A stretch of 38,594 bases of DNA from a virus. Position numbers and translations under genes: made by a program. The stretch covers positions 1 through 38,594 of the IMG/VR virus record IMGVR_UViG_3300027759_003481; one strand, written 5' to 3'. Of this stretch, positions 7,422-15,289 are shown in pieces (the first letter of the stretch is position 1; each line of letters begins with the position of its first letter). The notes under the pieces were generated by a model. That model made no database searches. It saw only the letters and a program-made list of their open reading frames with translations, and was not told where the DNA came from.

Positions 7422-7642
7422 GCTCGTTGGCCTTCGAGCCACTGATCAACACGCTGTTCGGCCTCGTCCTGACTGATAGCTGGAACAGTGATTTCTGCCT
7501 TCTCGCCTATGACATGACTGAGCGTATAGGGCAATGGGTTACCGCAGAACACAATGTCTTCCATATCACGGAATACGGCAAACTCTTGTAGATTTTTTGC
7601 TCGCTCAATAGCCACATCGGTTAACTTGTTTATATCTGTCAT
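7418..7642 (-). CDS. Hypothetical 74-residue protein between folE and ferredoxin
   Basis: The start is placed at the ATG at 7642, which has a strong AAGGAGAAA ribosome site; the longer open frame to 7744 would overlap folE. The 74 residues (MTDINKLTDVAIERAKNLQE onward) are acidic and mostly helical, with a central FRDMEDIVFCGNPLPYTLSH and a C-terminal helix DEAEQRVDQWLEGQ. No family is recognised. It is coupled to the ferredoxin by an ATGA overlap and follows folE by 28 bases, so it may belong with the pterin or redox genes, but nothing in the sequence shows what it does. Confidence 0.6.
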   Translation of the reverse strand: MTDINKLTDVAIERAKNLQEFAVFRDMEDIVFCGNPLPYTLSHVIGEKAEITVPAISQDEAEQRVDQWLEGQRA

Positions 7643-7670
7643 TGTGTTTCTCCTTGATTTATTCATTAAA

Positions 7671-8477
7671 TTACCTTGGGGCAAAGTCCTGTTGCAGTTT
7701 AATATTATCCATAAACTCTTTTTTGGTTCCAGAGTCAGTGGCAAAGCTACCTTTTAATACTGTGGTTTGCGTTAGACTTGAGTGTGCCATAATACCACGA
7801 TTTTCACAGCACCCATGCGTGGCTTGTATATACACACCTACATTCTCACTCTCAGTGGCTCGCATGATTTCACGTGCTATGTCATTACACAGTTCTTCTT
7901 GTAGGGTGCCACGCCGGGCACACCATTGGGCAATACGGGTGTATTTTGACAATCCAATAAGTTTGTTGGCGGCAATGATTCCGATGTAGGCAACACCAGC
8001 CACAGGCTGATGATGATGGCTGCACATACTACGAAGCTCACTCCTAACCACCAACATACCTTCATAACGATCCGCACTATCATTTGGAAAAGCTGTTGCA
8101 TCGGGTGCCGGTTCATATCTTCCTGCCATTATCTCGTTAAAATACATCTTGGCCAAGCGTCTAGCAGTGCCTTTTGAGTTAGGATCGTTCTCACGATCAA
8201 TAAGCAAACAATCCAATACTTGTTCAAATGCTTCTGTTGCTTCATTGATTAGGATTTCCTTATCACCATCGTGCAAGTAATCGCTAATGTTGTCTCCGGC
8301 CCAAAAACGTTTTTTATCACGTTTCATTTTAAATCGGATAGCATCACCTAAGTAACCTTCTTCGTACCCTTTGTCACCGATTACAGCATCTTCGTAGCCA
8401 GGATGGTACGGTGCGTCTTCTACTAATTTAGAATTAGTTATTGCATTTTTTAAATCTTCTGATGTAAATGTTGTCAA
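7671..8477 (-). CDS. folE: GTP cyclohydrolase I (FolE) with N-terminal extension
   Basis: FolE converts GTP to dihydroneopterin triphosphate, the first step of folate and 7-deazaguanine synthesis. Of 268 residues, the catalytic core lies at about 75-268. MCSHHHQP (151-158) supplies the zinc Cys and catalytic His, GLSKYTRIAQW (175-185) is the conserved substrate loop, and HGCCENRG (221-228) supplies the second zinc Cys. The usual CEHH reads CSHH. About 70 extra N-terminal residues precede the core, ending in MKRDKKRFWAGDNI. The frame begins with TTG at 8477, 7 bases after GGAG; no in-frame ATG fits better. A sigma70-like promoter lies upstream. With QueD and the DpdA-like enzyme, it probably feeds DNA-base modification rather than folate. 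Confidence 0.88.
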   Translation of the reverse strand: MTTFTSEDLKNAITNSKLVEDAPYHPGYEDAVIGDKGYEEGYLGDAIRFKMKRDKKRFWAGDNISDYLHDGDKEILINEATEAFEQVLDCLLIDRENDPNSKGTARRLAKMYFNEIMAGRYEPAPDATAFPNDSADRYEGMLVVRSELRSMCSHHHQPVAGVAYIGIIAANKLIGLSKYTRIAQWCARRGTLQEELCNDIAREIMRATESENVGVYIQATHGCCENRGIMAHSSLTQTTVLKGSFATDSGTKKEFMDNIKLQQDFAPR

Positions 8478-8521
8478 TTATATTCTCCGAGTTAGGGTCG
8501 AGGATGACCAGTCTTGTTGCT

Positions 8522-8550
8522 ATTGTAACAGTTATTTAGGTTAAAGTCAA
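8522..8550 (-). promoter_or_regulatory. Sigma70-like promoter of folE
   Basis: The minus strand has TTGACT (8550-8545), a 17-base spacer and TACAAT (8527-8522). The -35 hexamer contains the TGA stop of the 2OG-oxygenase-like gene (8549-8547). The -10 is 44 bases before the TTG start, leaving room for a leader and the GGAG site. Confidence 0.7.
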
Positions 8551-9074
8551 TAGGCACTAAGATTTTTATTATATAATTTAACCAAAGTTTCATAGGGCAA
8601 ATTATTATAAAGTAAATTTAATGATATACGTGGAGTTGGTGAATAGTCTACACTGTGTATAGCAGTATGATCAAACAACCATACTTGATCTTGTAAGAAC
8701 TCAACAGATAATTTTTTATCTAATTGATCTTGAGATATCCAACCGTTGTCCACAACACGTGAGGTATCATCTCGCCAATCGTAAAAATGTGTTAATACCC
8801 GGTTGTCTGTCAGCATTAGATATATTCCCGACGTCCGCCCCTTATCAAAGTGTGCATCAACTGATGTTTTGTAGATCATCTGCAGTCGCAAAAACATTTC
8901 GTCTGGGTTAATTTTAAAATAATCCGGTATTGAATTTAAAATTCTAGACGATAAATTAGGATTAACTTTTAAAAAATTAAAATCAACATCAACAGTTGAC
9001 ATAGCAAAACTTATTAATTCTTGTTTAATGTCGTCTGGAATAGATACCAAATTAGTTTTAAGGCAGTAGCTCAT
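8547..9074 (-). CDS. 2-oxoglutarate/Fe(II) oxygenase-like protein
   Basis: The start is the ATG at 9074, which overlaps the upstream TGA as ATGA; a longer frame to 9200 would overlap the hydrolase gene. The 175 residues contain VDAHFDKGRTSGIYLML, with the HxD pair expected of an Fe(II) site. Further on, LFDHTAIHSVDYSPTPRISL gives the distal His and the Arg that binds 2-oxoglutarate. The order and spacing fit a double-stranded beta-helix dioxygenase, as in prolyl-hydroxylase-like phage proteins. The substrate is unknown; its place at the end of the sugar cassette suggests a glycan, protein or nucleotide substrate. The call rests on motif spacing, not on strong sequence identity. Confidence 0.6.
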   Translation of the reverse strand: MSYCLKTNLVSIPDDIKQELISFAMSTVDVDFNFLKVNPNLSSRILNSIPDYFKINPDEMFLRLQMIYKTSVDAHFDKGRTSGIYLMLTDNRVLTHFYDWRDDTSRVVDNGWISQDQLDKKLSVEFLQDQVWLFDHTAIHSVDYSPTPRISLNLLYNNLPYETLVKLYNKNLSAY

Positions 9075-9715
9075 ATTGATGCAACTATTTTCTTGTAAAT
9101 TTTTTCTGCTACTATTTGATGTCCTTGATCCAAAAAGTGTCCTCCTGGTCCAGTGGTTGGGCAATTTTTGGTCCATTCCATCATTGACTCGTTGGGCCAT
9201 CCTAAAAAACGATCAATATTGATTTGTTGCACAAGATCTAAATTTTGCAGATTGTTTCGTCTAGAATCTAGATGATTACCAAAAGCATCTAGCATAATAT
9301 AAGGTTTGTTACAAACTATCAAATGAGATTGTGCTAATATTATGTAGATCAAATACTGCCGATACAGATAGTCATCATCGTGGTGTCTAGAGATATAGTT
9401 AATCACCGTTTTCCGCCAAGGAGCTTCTGCCACTTGTCTTTTACGCTCACCACCTGGCCAGGTTTCATATGTGCCTACCTCATCCGACATTTCAATTCGA
9501 TCAAAGTGACTCCAAGCTATTACTACTAGAGCAAACTGTGATAAATCGTGTTCAATCAGGCATCTCAACATACGAGAATTTGCACTTCCTGGAACACCGC
9601 AGTTAACCACCTGATACCCTAACTTGTGCCCTAGCACATATGGCCATGCATTATTGACATCGGGCAATTCTTCACCATATGTAAAACTGTCACCAATTGC
9701 TAATAGTTTTTTCAT
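9071..9715 (-). CDS. SGNH/GDSL-family hydrolase
   Basis: This 214-residue protein begins MKKLLAIGDSFTYGEELP, the block I GDS motif carrying the nucleophile Ser. VNCGVPGSANSRM supplies the block II Gly, and the last block near residue 190 is GPGGHFLDQGHQIVA, giving the catalytic His. No signal peptide is present, so it acts in the cytosol or is released by lysis. SGNH enzymes remove or transfer acyl groups; in a sugar cassette this suggests O-deacetylation or acetyl transfer on glycans. It has ATGA overlaps at both ends, tying it to the glycosyltransferase and oxygenase genes. A second, divergent member of the family lies at 14.7-15.3 kb. Confidence 0.75.
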   Translation of the reverse strand: MKKLLAIGDSFTYGEELPDVNNAWPYVLGHKLGYQVVNCGVPGSANSRMLRCLIEHDLSQFALVVIAWSHFDRIEMSDEVGTYETWPGGERKRQVAEAPWRKTVINYISRHHDDDYLYRQYLIYIILAQSHLIVCNKPYIMLDAFGNHLDSRRNNLQNLDLVQQINIDRFLGWPNESMMEWTKNCPTTGPGGHFLDQGHQIVAEKIYKKIVASI

Positions 9716-10362
9716 ATCCAGTTTTCTTTCACAATATCCAAATCTATATTATTGTTGGGTTTTTGGCCACCAGTAAATATTAATATAGCTGGATCTGGTA
9801 TTATCCTATTAACTTTATGATGTTGCCAACCAATAAACTTTTTATTTGTATAGTTTTCTATCAAATTGTGTGTAACATTTTCATTAATATAACCCTGGTC
9901 CCCAAGATTTCCAGGACGAGATATGTCTACATACTCTTTAACTATACTATGTTGATTTTGTATATAATTTTCATAAAGATAACTATAGTCACCGTTCCAA
10001 TACATAATAGAACTATTATGTATGTTTTTATAAGGTTCCTCAACCATTAAAAATTGATCCATTGGTAATTTTTCAACTGCCTCAGTAATATTTTTACAAA
10101 TAACCACATCTAAATCAAAATACAATACAGGTCCATCAAATATATCTTTTCGAAATAGTTCAATTTTATTCCAGTAGTTATCACTGCCAGACACTAGTTT
10201 AACTGTATTATAAGGAGTATCCACATTTGAAAAACAGATAAATTTAAATGGAATGTTTAAATTTCTTGCCACCCCTCGGTACAATTTATCAACCCATGAC
10301 AGATCGTATTCAATCTTGTTAATATTTTGTTGTTTGTTAAAAACACATGCAACATTGATCAT
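9712..10362 (-). CDS. GT-A glycosyltransferase-like protein
   Basis: This 216-residue protein has the layout of a GT8-like or nucleotide-diphospho-sugar transferase. LYFDLDVVICKNI near residue 80-95 has the DxD motif that binds the metal and donor. NNWNKIELF-type residues precede it, NSSIMYWNGDYSY follows, and GDQGYINENV matches the conserved D-Q segment of these enzymes. GWQHHKVNRI and IFTGGQKP near the C-terminus correspond to the usual His and Gly residues of the active site. It is cytosolic by sequence. It overlaps its neighbours by ATGA junctions and is part of the surface-sugar cassette. The donor sugar and acceptor cannot be told from sequence. Confidence 0.7.
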   Translation of the reverse strand: MINVACVFNKQQNINKIEYDLSWVDKLYRGVARNLNIPFKFICFSNVDTPYNTVKLVSGSDNYWNKIELFRKDIFDGPVLYFDLDVVICKNITEAVEKLPMDQFLMVEEPYKNIHNSSIMYWNGDYSYLYENYIQNQHSIVKEYVDISRPGNLGDQGYINENVTHNLIENYTNKKFIGWQHHKVNRIIPDPAILIFTGGQKPNNNIDLDIVKENWI

Positions 10363-10937
10363 AGTGTAAATGGAATTTTTCTGCAGTCAGGATAGATACC
10401 AGGCTGTGCTTTTGGTTCAACAGTAGTCAATAATCCTAATCCTTTTTCACATAATTCTAAAGTAGGACAATAATGCCATCCCAGTATTAAGTTAGTTTCT
10501 TTTTCCCAGGATATATTTAGATCTCTGCCGTCTGACCGTTGACGACTCATAATACGATATGCCGCTGGATTGTCAAGCAATATAGCACCTACCTTGCCCA
10601 ACTGTAATGGTTTGGTCCACCCAAAACTTAAACATTGCATTGCACCTGGGCGATACATTCCTGGCTCAAGCCTGCGGGCACTATCCCAAATCCTTGTGTT
10701 TTTAAACTGATACTCACCTGTCCACGCTTCGTCGGTCATGTTGTATTCTATACCTAAATGCGTTAGGGTCATTGGAACACTGAGATACGTGTAGGCTGAA
10801 AACTGACATTCTTTAACTTGCTCATACCGCATACACAACTCAATGGCATGTGTGCATCCGTCGGTTACAACTACATAAGGTGCGCCAGTATATTCAGCTA
10901 ATGCTTGTTCAAATTCAAATAACTTTTGAAAACTCAT
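10359..10937 (-). CDS. Short DegT/DnrJ/EryC1/StrS-like aminotransferase homologue
   Basis: The 192 residues start FEQALAEYTGAPYVVVTDGC, the typical N-terminal segment of sugar aminotransferases where the PLP phosphate is bound. AYTYLSVPMTLTHLG corresponds to the family segment usually read as T-Y-x-a-T/s, and IWDSARRLEPGMY takes the place of the D-x-A-H motif. SFGWTKPLQLGKVGAILL carries the candidate PLP lysine. Family members are about 370 residues, so this is half length: the C-terminal domain is missing, replaced by a short tail. It may be a minimal enzyme, may dimerise with a host subunit, or may be a sugar 3,4-ketoisomerase-type derivative. It has intact ATGA overlaps, so decay is not evident. 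Confidence 0.65.
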   Translation of the reverse strand: MSFQKLFEFEQALAEYTGAPYVVVTDGCTHAIELCMRYEQVKECQFSAYTYLSVPMTLTHLGIEYNMTDEAWTGEYQFKNTRIWDSARRLEPGMYRPGAMQCLSFGWTKPLQLGKVGAILLDNPAAYRIMSRQRSDGRDLNISWEKETNLILGWHYCPTLELCEKGLGLLTTVEPKAQPGIYPDCRKIPFTL

Positions 10938-11293
10938 TCAGACAAATGTTCCTTTTTAATTTCACGTACCGGACAACTTAATTTTTCTGCCATTGAATTT
11001 TTAAGTGCAACACGCTTGTTGTTATAATTTCGGATAGCAATAGCACGACGTCCTATTTCTTCCAATGCAAGTTCTTCCTCTCGACCTGTTTTGAGTTCTG
11101 CCTCTAGATCCCATATTTTGTTGTGTATGCGTTTGAGATCTTCGTACTCGTTAATAATTTTGCTAAGGTCAATAAGTAGAGCTTGCTCGTTGTACCAGGC
11201 CAATTCTTCTTTATTGGCGTTGGTACGGTAAAATTTAATTTCGGCAATAGCTAGTCTATCGACCAATTCGATAATAGGAAATTTTGGAGTCAT
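10934..11293 (-). CDS. Helical protein resembling DUF6165-type glycan-cluster proteins
   Basis: This 119-residue protein opens FPIIELVDRLAIAEIKF, which resembles small helical proteins found in lipopolysaccharide and O-antigen clusters (DUF6165-like: P-I-x-E-L-x-D-x-x-x-I-x-E-I-K). The rest is charged and almost all helix, with a likely coiled coil from about residue 45 to 90 (YEDLKRIHNKIWDLEAELK). There is no membrane segment or catalytic motif. It shares ATGA overlaps with the radical SAM gene upstream and the DegT-like gene downstream. Its role is not known; the context suggests it helps a glycan-modifying enzyme. The family link is from memory of the N-terminal pattern and is moderate. 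Confidence 0.6.
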   Translation of the reverse strand: MTPKFPIIELVDRLAIAEIKFYRTNANKEELAWYNEQALLIDLSKIINEYEDLKRIHNKIWDLEAELKTGREEELALEEIGRRAIAIRNYNNKRVALKNSMAEKLSCPVREIKKEHLSE

Positions 11294-12318
11294 AGGTATA
11301 AGGCTTCAATATCTTTGGGATTGTTTAGAATATTTTGTATCTTAATATTACTTATATTAGGGCGGCAAGGTTGGCAAAATTCAACTCGTGTTTTGTTGTA
11401 TATTTCGTAGTGGCGTTCATTTAACCATGAGTCACGGAAGTCACCTGAGTCCCATTCAGTTAATTCAAATTGTGGATTTCCTTTGCCTTCACAACATATA
11501 TAAATTTTTCCATTGGCACAGAATACAGGGAAATGAAACATTTGATGACACTTTTTATAATTACGTGGCAACGTTTTATTCTGGTTAGCCCAGTAAGGCA
11601 ATTTATATTCTTGACTGTATTTTTCTAACCTAGAAATAGTCTCTTCAGTAATAGGATACGCTCGATCGTTGATAATAACCGGACGGAAATATATCATTCG
11701 ACCTCCTAGTTGTTTAACTAATTTAAACAGGTCATTTATTGCTTCTTCGTTATCGTTGAGAGGATTAATCAATGCTTTGAAATCTACATTAACTCCAGCT
11801 TCAATCAAACCACGAGCATTGTCGCAAACCTTAGTAAACAAACTCTTGGCAGTTAAGCTCCGACGTATTTCTTCATACAATGATTCGGTTCCAGCATCGA
11901 TGTCAATACCAATCCAGGCTAGTTTGCGTAGTTTATCTACGTGAATAGTATCTAACAAACGATCCAAGTTGCTGCCATTGGTGGTAATACTACCAAGAAA
12001 TCCTAAATCTATAGTATGTTCAATGACTTTTTCGTAGTTAACCAACACAGTGGGCTCTCCTCCACCAGGATATGTTATAGTGTGCGTTGTTCCATAGCTG
12101 TTAGGCGTGTGAGCTCTCCAACCAGCTAGTTTGTCTAGTAACGCAATATATTCTGTATATTTTTTTTGCACAGGCATTGCCGCCCTGAAGTCTGCAGAGT
12201 TACAATAGTAGCAGTCTTGATTACAAACATTAGTCAAATCGATATCTACCTGTGCAGGCAATATTTTCATTGTGTCTTGATTTTTCATCCAATGAGCTAG
12301 TTCGGCATATTGATACAT
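11290..12318 (-). CDS. Radical SAM enzyme with SPASM-like cysteine tail
   Basis: This 342-residue protein has VCNQDCYYC at 31-39 (C32, C36, C39), the CxxxCxxC that holds the SAM-reducing 4Fe-4S cluster. PGGGEPTVL near residue 88 is the GGE motif that binds the SAM amino group, and SITTNGSNL follows, as in SPASM/twitch enzymes. The C-terminal quarter has extra cysteines (FCANGKIYICCEG and FCQPCRP) that could bind a second cluster. Sequence pattern and context suggest a sugar-, peptide- or lipid-modifying enzyme, not QueE, which is shorter and lacks such a tail. It is linked by ATGA to the DUF6165-like gene and starts three bases after galE ends. Confidence 0.8.
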   Translation of the reverse strand: MYQYAELAHWMKNQDTMKILPAQVDIDLTNVCNQDCYYCNSADFRAAMPVQKKYTEYIALLDKLAGWRAHTPNSYGTTHTITYPGGGEPTVLVNYEKVIEHTIDLGFLGSITTNGSNLDRLLDTIHVDKLRKLAWIGIDIDAGTESLYEEIRRSLTAKSLFTKVCDNARGLIEAGVNVDFKALINPLNDNEEAINDLFKLVKQLGGRMIYFRPVIINDRAYPITEETISRLEKYSQEYKLPYWANQNKTLPRNYKKCHQMFHFPVFCANGKIYICCEGKGNPQFELTEWDSGDFRDSWLNERHYEIYNKTRVEFCQPCRPNISNIKIQNILNNPKDIEALYL

Positions 12319-12321
12319 ATG

Positions 12322-13275
12322 TTACTTATTGTACCATGACCATACATGTTGAATAATATCAGTTAATCCAAATTGTGGTTGCCATGAACTTGCTGTCATG
12401 AATCGAGTAGAATCAGCCACAAGTTGAGCCGGATCTCCATTACGTCTTGGACCATGCAGATAAGCTATGTCTCGTTTCAACACAGCAGATGCCGCTTGTA
12501 ACACTTGTAAATTGCTATGGCCTTGATTGGTACCTAGATTATAAATGTTAGATTTTACGGCAGGATCAATTGCCGCAATGTGAGCTAGAGCCAAATCCTC
12601 TACGTGAATGTAATCACGAACGCAGGTGCCATCTTCTGTATCATAGTCAGTGCCATACATAGTAAAGTCTTGACCGTCACGGACACTTTCTAACAGTCTA
12701 GCAACAAGGTGCGTGGCACCAGGTGCTTGACCATGCCGACCTTGACTGTCAGCACCACAGGCATTAAAATAACGAAATGACACAAAGTCCAATCCGTAGG
12801 CACGTCGATAACTTTGCAACATCCAGTCAATCATCAACTTACTTTCGCCGTAGGGGCTAATTGGCTCTGTAGGATCGACTTCCTGTATAGGAGTCATGAT
12901 AGGATTGCCGTACGTGGCAGCACTGCTACTAAAAATAACTCTAACTCGTTTGTTGTGATATTTAACCAGGTAGTCTAATAGAATTTTGGTCTTGACAAAG
13001 TTATTATCGTAGTATTCTTCTGGGTCTTCGACACTAGGACCAACTAGGCTGGTACCAGCACAATGAACAATAGCATCAGGACAAAATCTTTTGATTGAAT
13101 CTAATCCTATCTCACCAGAATAATCACCAGTGTGCCACTGACATGGGACAGGAATCAAATGCCCAGGTGGCATTACTCGATCAATGGCCAACACATCGTG
13201 TCCAGCATCCACTAACTTTAATAGTGTTTCACCACCAATGAACCCTGCGGCACCAGTAACTACAACCTTGCTCAT
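12322..13275 (-). CDS. galE: UDP-glucose 4-epimerase-like (GalE)
   Basis: The 317 residues fit an extended short-chain dehydrogenase of the GalE type, which interconverts UDP-glucose and UDP-galactose. VVVTGAAGFIGGETL is the NAD-binding loop, IFSSSAATYGNP holds the catalytic Ser/Thr region, and PYGESKLMIDWML holds the YxxxK pair. RYFNACGADSQGRHG and the later DGTCVRDYIHVEDLA match galactose-epimerase signatures well. The ATG at 13275 overlaps the preceding glycosyltransferase stop as ATGA. It supplies a UDP-sugar to the surrounding glycosyltransferases. Bacterial GalE is usually about 340 residues, so this is slightly short but apparently complete. Confidence 0.88.
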   Translation of the reverse strand: MSKVVVTGAAGFIGGETLLKLVDAGHDVLAIDRVMPPGHLIPVPCQWHTGDYSGEIGLDSIKRFCPDAIVHCAGTSLVGPSVEDPEEYYDNNFVKTKILLDYLVKYHNKRVRVIFSSSAATYGNPIMTPIQEVDPTEPISPYGESKLMIDWMLQSYRRAYGLDFVSFRYFNACGADSQGRHGQAPGATHLVARLLESVRDGQDFTMYGTDYDTEDGTCVRDYIHVEDLALAHIAAIDPAVKSNIYNLGTNQGHSNLQVLQAASAVLKRDIAYLHGPRRNGDPAQLVADSTRFMTASSWQPQFGLTDIIQHVWSWYNK

Positions 13276-14477
13276 CCTTCAATTTTCCTTACGTGATATT
13301 TGGCCTGGCTTACATGGTCGCGATAACGATTACCTGCGCGATTCCATTGTTCACCCGAGCCTTCTAAAATGTTTACAATACGATCTACTGTGCCATCTGT
13401 CCAGTCACTGATCAAACCCATGTTGTGATGTGGTGCTTGTAATAAGTTTTCCAACTTGTGGTAAGCGTCGTCGATACTCCAGGGCACGTAAAGTCTGTTA
13501 GGATCATCGGCAAAAGTTTCAGGGAAGCTACGGTAAGCAGGATACAAAACATTACATCCCAGAGTGTCAGCTTCGCTAACGGTGTTTGAAACCCAATCTT
13601 GTAAAGCACAATTAAATAGCACACGAGAATCGTTGACAAGAGCATAGTAATCATTTTTCTTTAGGTCCTCATAAATCTTAAGTTTACCTTCCGACTCTAA
13701 CTGACGAGCACGTTCGATGTATTCAGGATTGTTACTGCGTAATGGGCCACCTTGGAACACAGCAAATTCGATATCTTTGTGTCGTCCCTGTGCGTGATAC
13801 ATTTCAATCAGGTCCATAAAGAATCCTGGTTGCTTCTCTTGATCAAACCTGGCGGCAAAGCCCACACGCATCTTGCGTTGGTCAAACGGTCGAATATTTT
13901 GTGAGCCACCTATACGCTCTAGAACTTCTGCTTTGCCAAATGCCAGTCCGCTAATATTGTAGATTGGAGCAGTCCAACCTGCAATACGCATATGAGCAAC
14001 CATCTCTTCGTTGGTAGCTAATACACCTGTTACAAATTGGTTAACCATCTTTTCATACGTCGACATCCACTCTGCCATACCCCAAACATGAACAAAGTCA
14101 TCAGGATCAATGGCCTGAGCAAGACAGCGAACAAAAATACGAGGACGCTGAGAAGCAGGCACTTGATCGAGAATATAAGGTAAGCTCTCGATACCGGGTT
14201 GAAACATGTCTTCAAAGTAGACGACATCTTCACTGGTAACTTCTCCGTTTCTCATCATTTGAACCAAATTCATCATTTGGCTCATACCAAAGTAACTACG
14301 ACCGTGTGCGTCTAACACTTGTCCTACACTGATACTTTGTGTATTGTCAATAGTTGTGCCAGGAACATACACAACATCTAGTCCACGCTGGTCAAAAACA
14401 CGCCGGTTCCATTCTGTGAGTTGTAGTGTATAACGGGCTTCATAACTCTCAAGCCCCATATAGTATAGTTTACGCAC
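13272..14477 (-). CDS. GT-B type glycosyltransferase
   Basis: I start this gene at GTG 14477, giving 401 residues (VRKLYYMGLESYEARYTLQL onward), because the protein-like sequence begins there; a longer frame to 14678 lies inside the upstream gene. The N-terminal half has VVYVPGTTIDNTQ and a GQVLDAHGRS turn; the C-terminal half has KMRVGFAARFDQEKQPGFFM, the GT4-like donor-domain start with R and K that hold the donor phosphates. NCALQDWVSNTVSEADTLGC is the family E-x7-E region that closes on the donor. This two-domain layout fits GT-B retaining enzymes. The GTG overlaps the end of the small upstream gene, and ATGA links it to galE. The acceptor is unknown. Confidence 0.75.
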   Translation of the reverse strand: MRKLYYMGLESYEARYTLQLTEWNRRVFDQRGLDVVYVPGTTIDNTQSISVGQVLDAHGRSYFGMSQMMNLVQMMRNGEVTSEDVVYFEDMFQPGIESLPYILDQVPASQRPRIFVRCLAQAIDPDDFVHVWGMAEWMSTYEKMVNQFVTGVLATNEEMVAHMRIAGWTAPIYNISGLAFGKAEVLERIGGSQNIRPFDQRKMRVGFAARFDQEKQPGFFMDLIEMYHAQGRHKDIEFAVFQGGPLRSNNPEYIERARQLESEGKLKIYEDLKKNDYYALVNDSRVLFNCALQDWVSNTVSEADTLGCNVLYPAYRSFPETFADDPNRLYVPWSIDDAYHKLENLLQAPHHNMGLISDWTDGTVDRIVNILEGSGEQWNRAGNRYRDHVSQAKYHVRKIEG

Positions 14478-14697
14478 GGCGATTCCCTGCAAATCTGCGG
14501 CTGTCTTCGTCCCACATGTTCTTGGCATTCTTGCCTTGTGTGAACTTGTTATACTGTTGCCAAGCATAACTACGGAAGTTATATAAATCTTCCTCTCGAT
14601 ACCTGTAGCCATAATCCTTACAGAATTCCAGATAGTTTGACAAGTCCTCCAAAGTTTGAATAGCTCTAGGGTTTGCACGATATAGGGATTTACCCAT
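14470..14697 (-). CDS. Hypothetical basic protein (75 aa)
   Basis: The ATG at 14697 has a good AAGGAAA ribosome site five bases upstream and gives 75 residues; the frame remains open to 14760 but that part overlaps the hydrolase. The protein is rich in Tyr, Arg and Asn (YRYREEDLYNFRSYAWQQYN), mostly helical, and ends in RRFAGNRRA. No family is recognised. It overlaps the SGNH gene by eight bases upstream and the GTG of the glycosyltransferase by eight bases downstream. A nucleic-acid or partner-binding adaptor role is possible from composition only. Confidence 0.55.
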   Translation of the reverse strand: MGKSLYRANPRAIQTLEDLSNYLEFCKDYGYRYREEDLYNFRSYAWQQYNKFTQGKNAKNMWDEDSRRFAGNRRA

Positions 14698-15289
14698 GAT
14701 GTTTCCTTTTAAGGGTGGTTGATAAAATTTTAAATATTTCGTTGTTGCCTTTGGCATCAAAATGGTTCATAGAACCACTATTGGATGCAAAGAGATTGCT
14801 AAAATTGATCATATTTTTAAAACTATAAATTGTAGTGTAATCAATGTTGGCAATGTGGATTACTCGATCATTGATCAATTCGAGTAGTTGTTCGATTTCT
14901 TTACACAATAATTTGTGCATGTCTTTTGCATAGTCAAGATCGAAATAATTTTCAATATAGTTCACAATAGGAACGAGATTTTTATTTTTAATAGAATGTG
15001 CCTTTATATCTGAATATAACAAATCGCAATCTTTGTGTAATGGATCACTGTGATGCACTGGATGTTTTTTAACGTAAATTCTGTAAGGACTAGTGTGTGA
15101 GATAATAATTTGATCGTAAGTATTTAGGTCAGTTGATTTGAGTTGTTTTAAAATTTTGTATTCGCTACAGCCGGCCTGTGCTAAATTAACGACCTCATGT
15201 TGTTCGGCCAACATATTTGGCCAACCTTGACCTGGATACTTAATAGTCCAATCTGCTGCAAAACTATCTCCGCAAATCAATATTTTCAT
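14690..15289 (-). CDS. Divergent SGNH/GDSL hydrolase-like protein
   Basis: This 199-residue protein begins MKILICGDSFAADWTIKYPG, a clear block I with GDS. VNLAQAGCSEYKILKQL gives block II, and IIISHTSPYRI resembles block III (normally GxND, here SHTS). Near the end, SMNHFDAKGNNEIF takes the position of the DxxH block, but the usual Asp is not visible three residues before His, so activity may differ from ordinary esterases. It belongs to a group of phage SGNH-like proteins found with glycosyltransferases. The start at 15289 directly follows the PTPS-like gene's stop. It could be an O-acyl transferase or esterase for glycans, or an inactive relative. Confidence 0.65.
   Translation of the reverse strand: MKILICGDSFAADWTIKYPGQGWPNMLAEQHEVVNLAQAGCSEYKILKQLKSTDLNTYDQIIISHTSPYRIYVKKHPVHHSDPLHKDCDLLYSDIKAHSIKNKNLVPIVNYIENYFDLDYAKDMHKLLCKEIEQLLELINDRVIHIANIDYTTIYSFKNMINFSNLFASNSGSMNHFDAKGNNEIFKILSTTLKRKHHG

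Noticed and set aside
1850-12318. Calling either radical SAM enzyme QueE
   Set aside because: Both are much longer than QueE, one has a Rossmann-like B12-type N-terminus and the other a SPASM-like tail; neither has QueE-specific motifs.
14478-14678. N-terminal extension of the GT-B glycosyltransferase to 468 residues
   Set aside because: The extension overlaps the 75-residue gene in another frame and is not protein-like; GTG at 14477 fits the conserved start.
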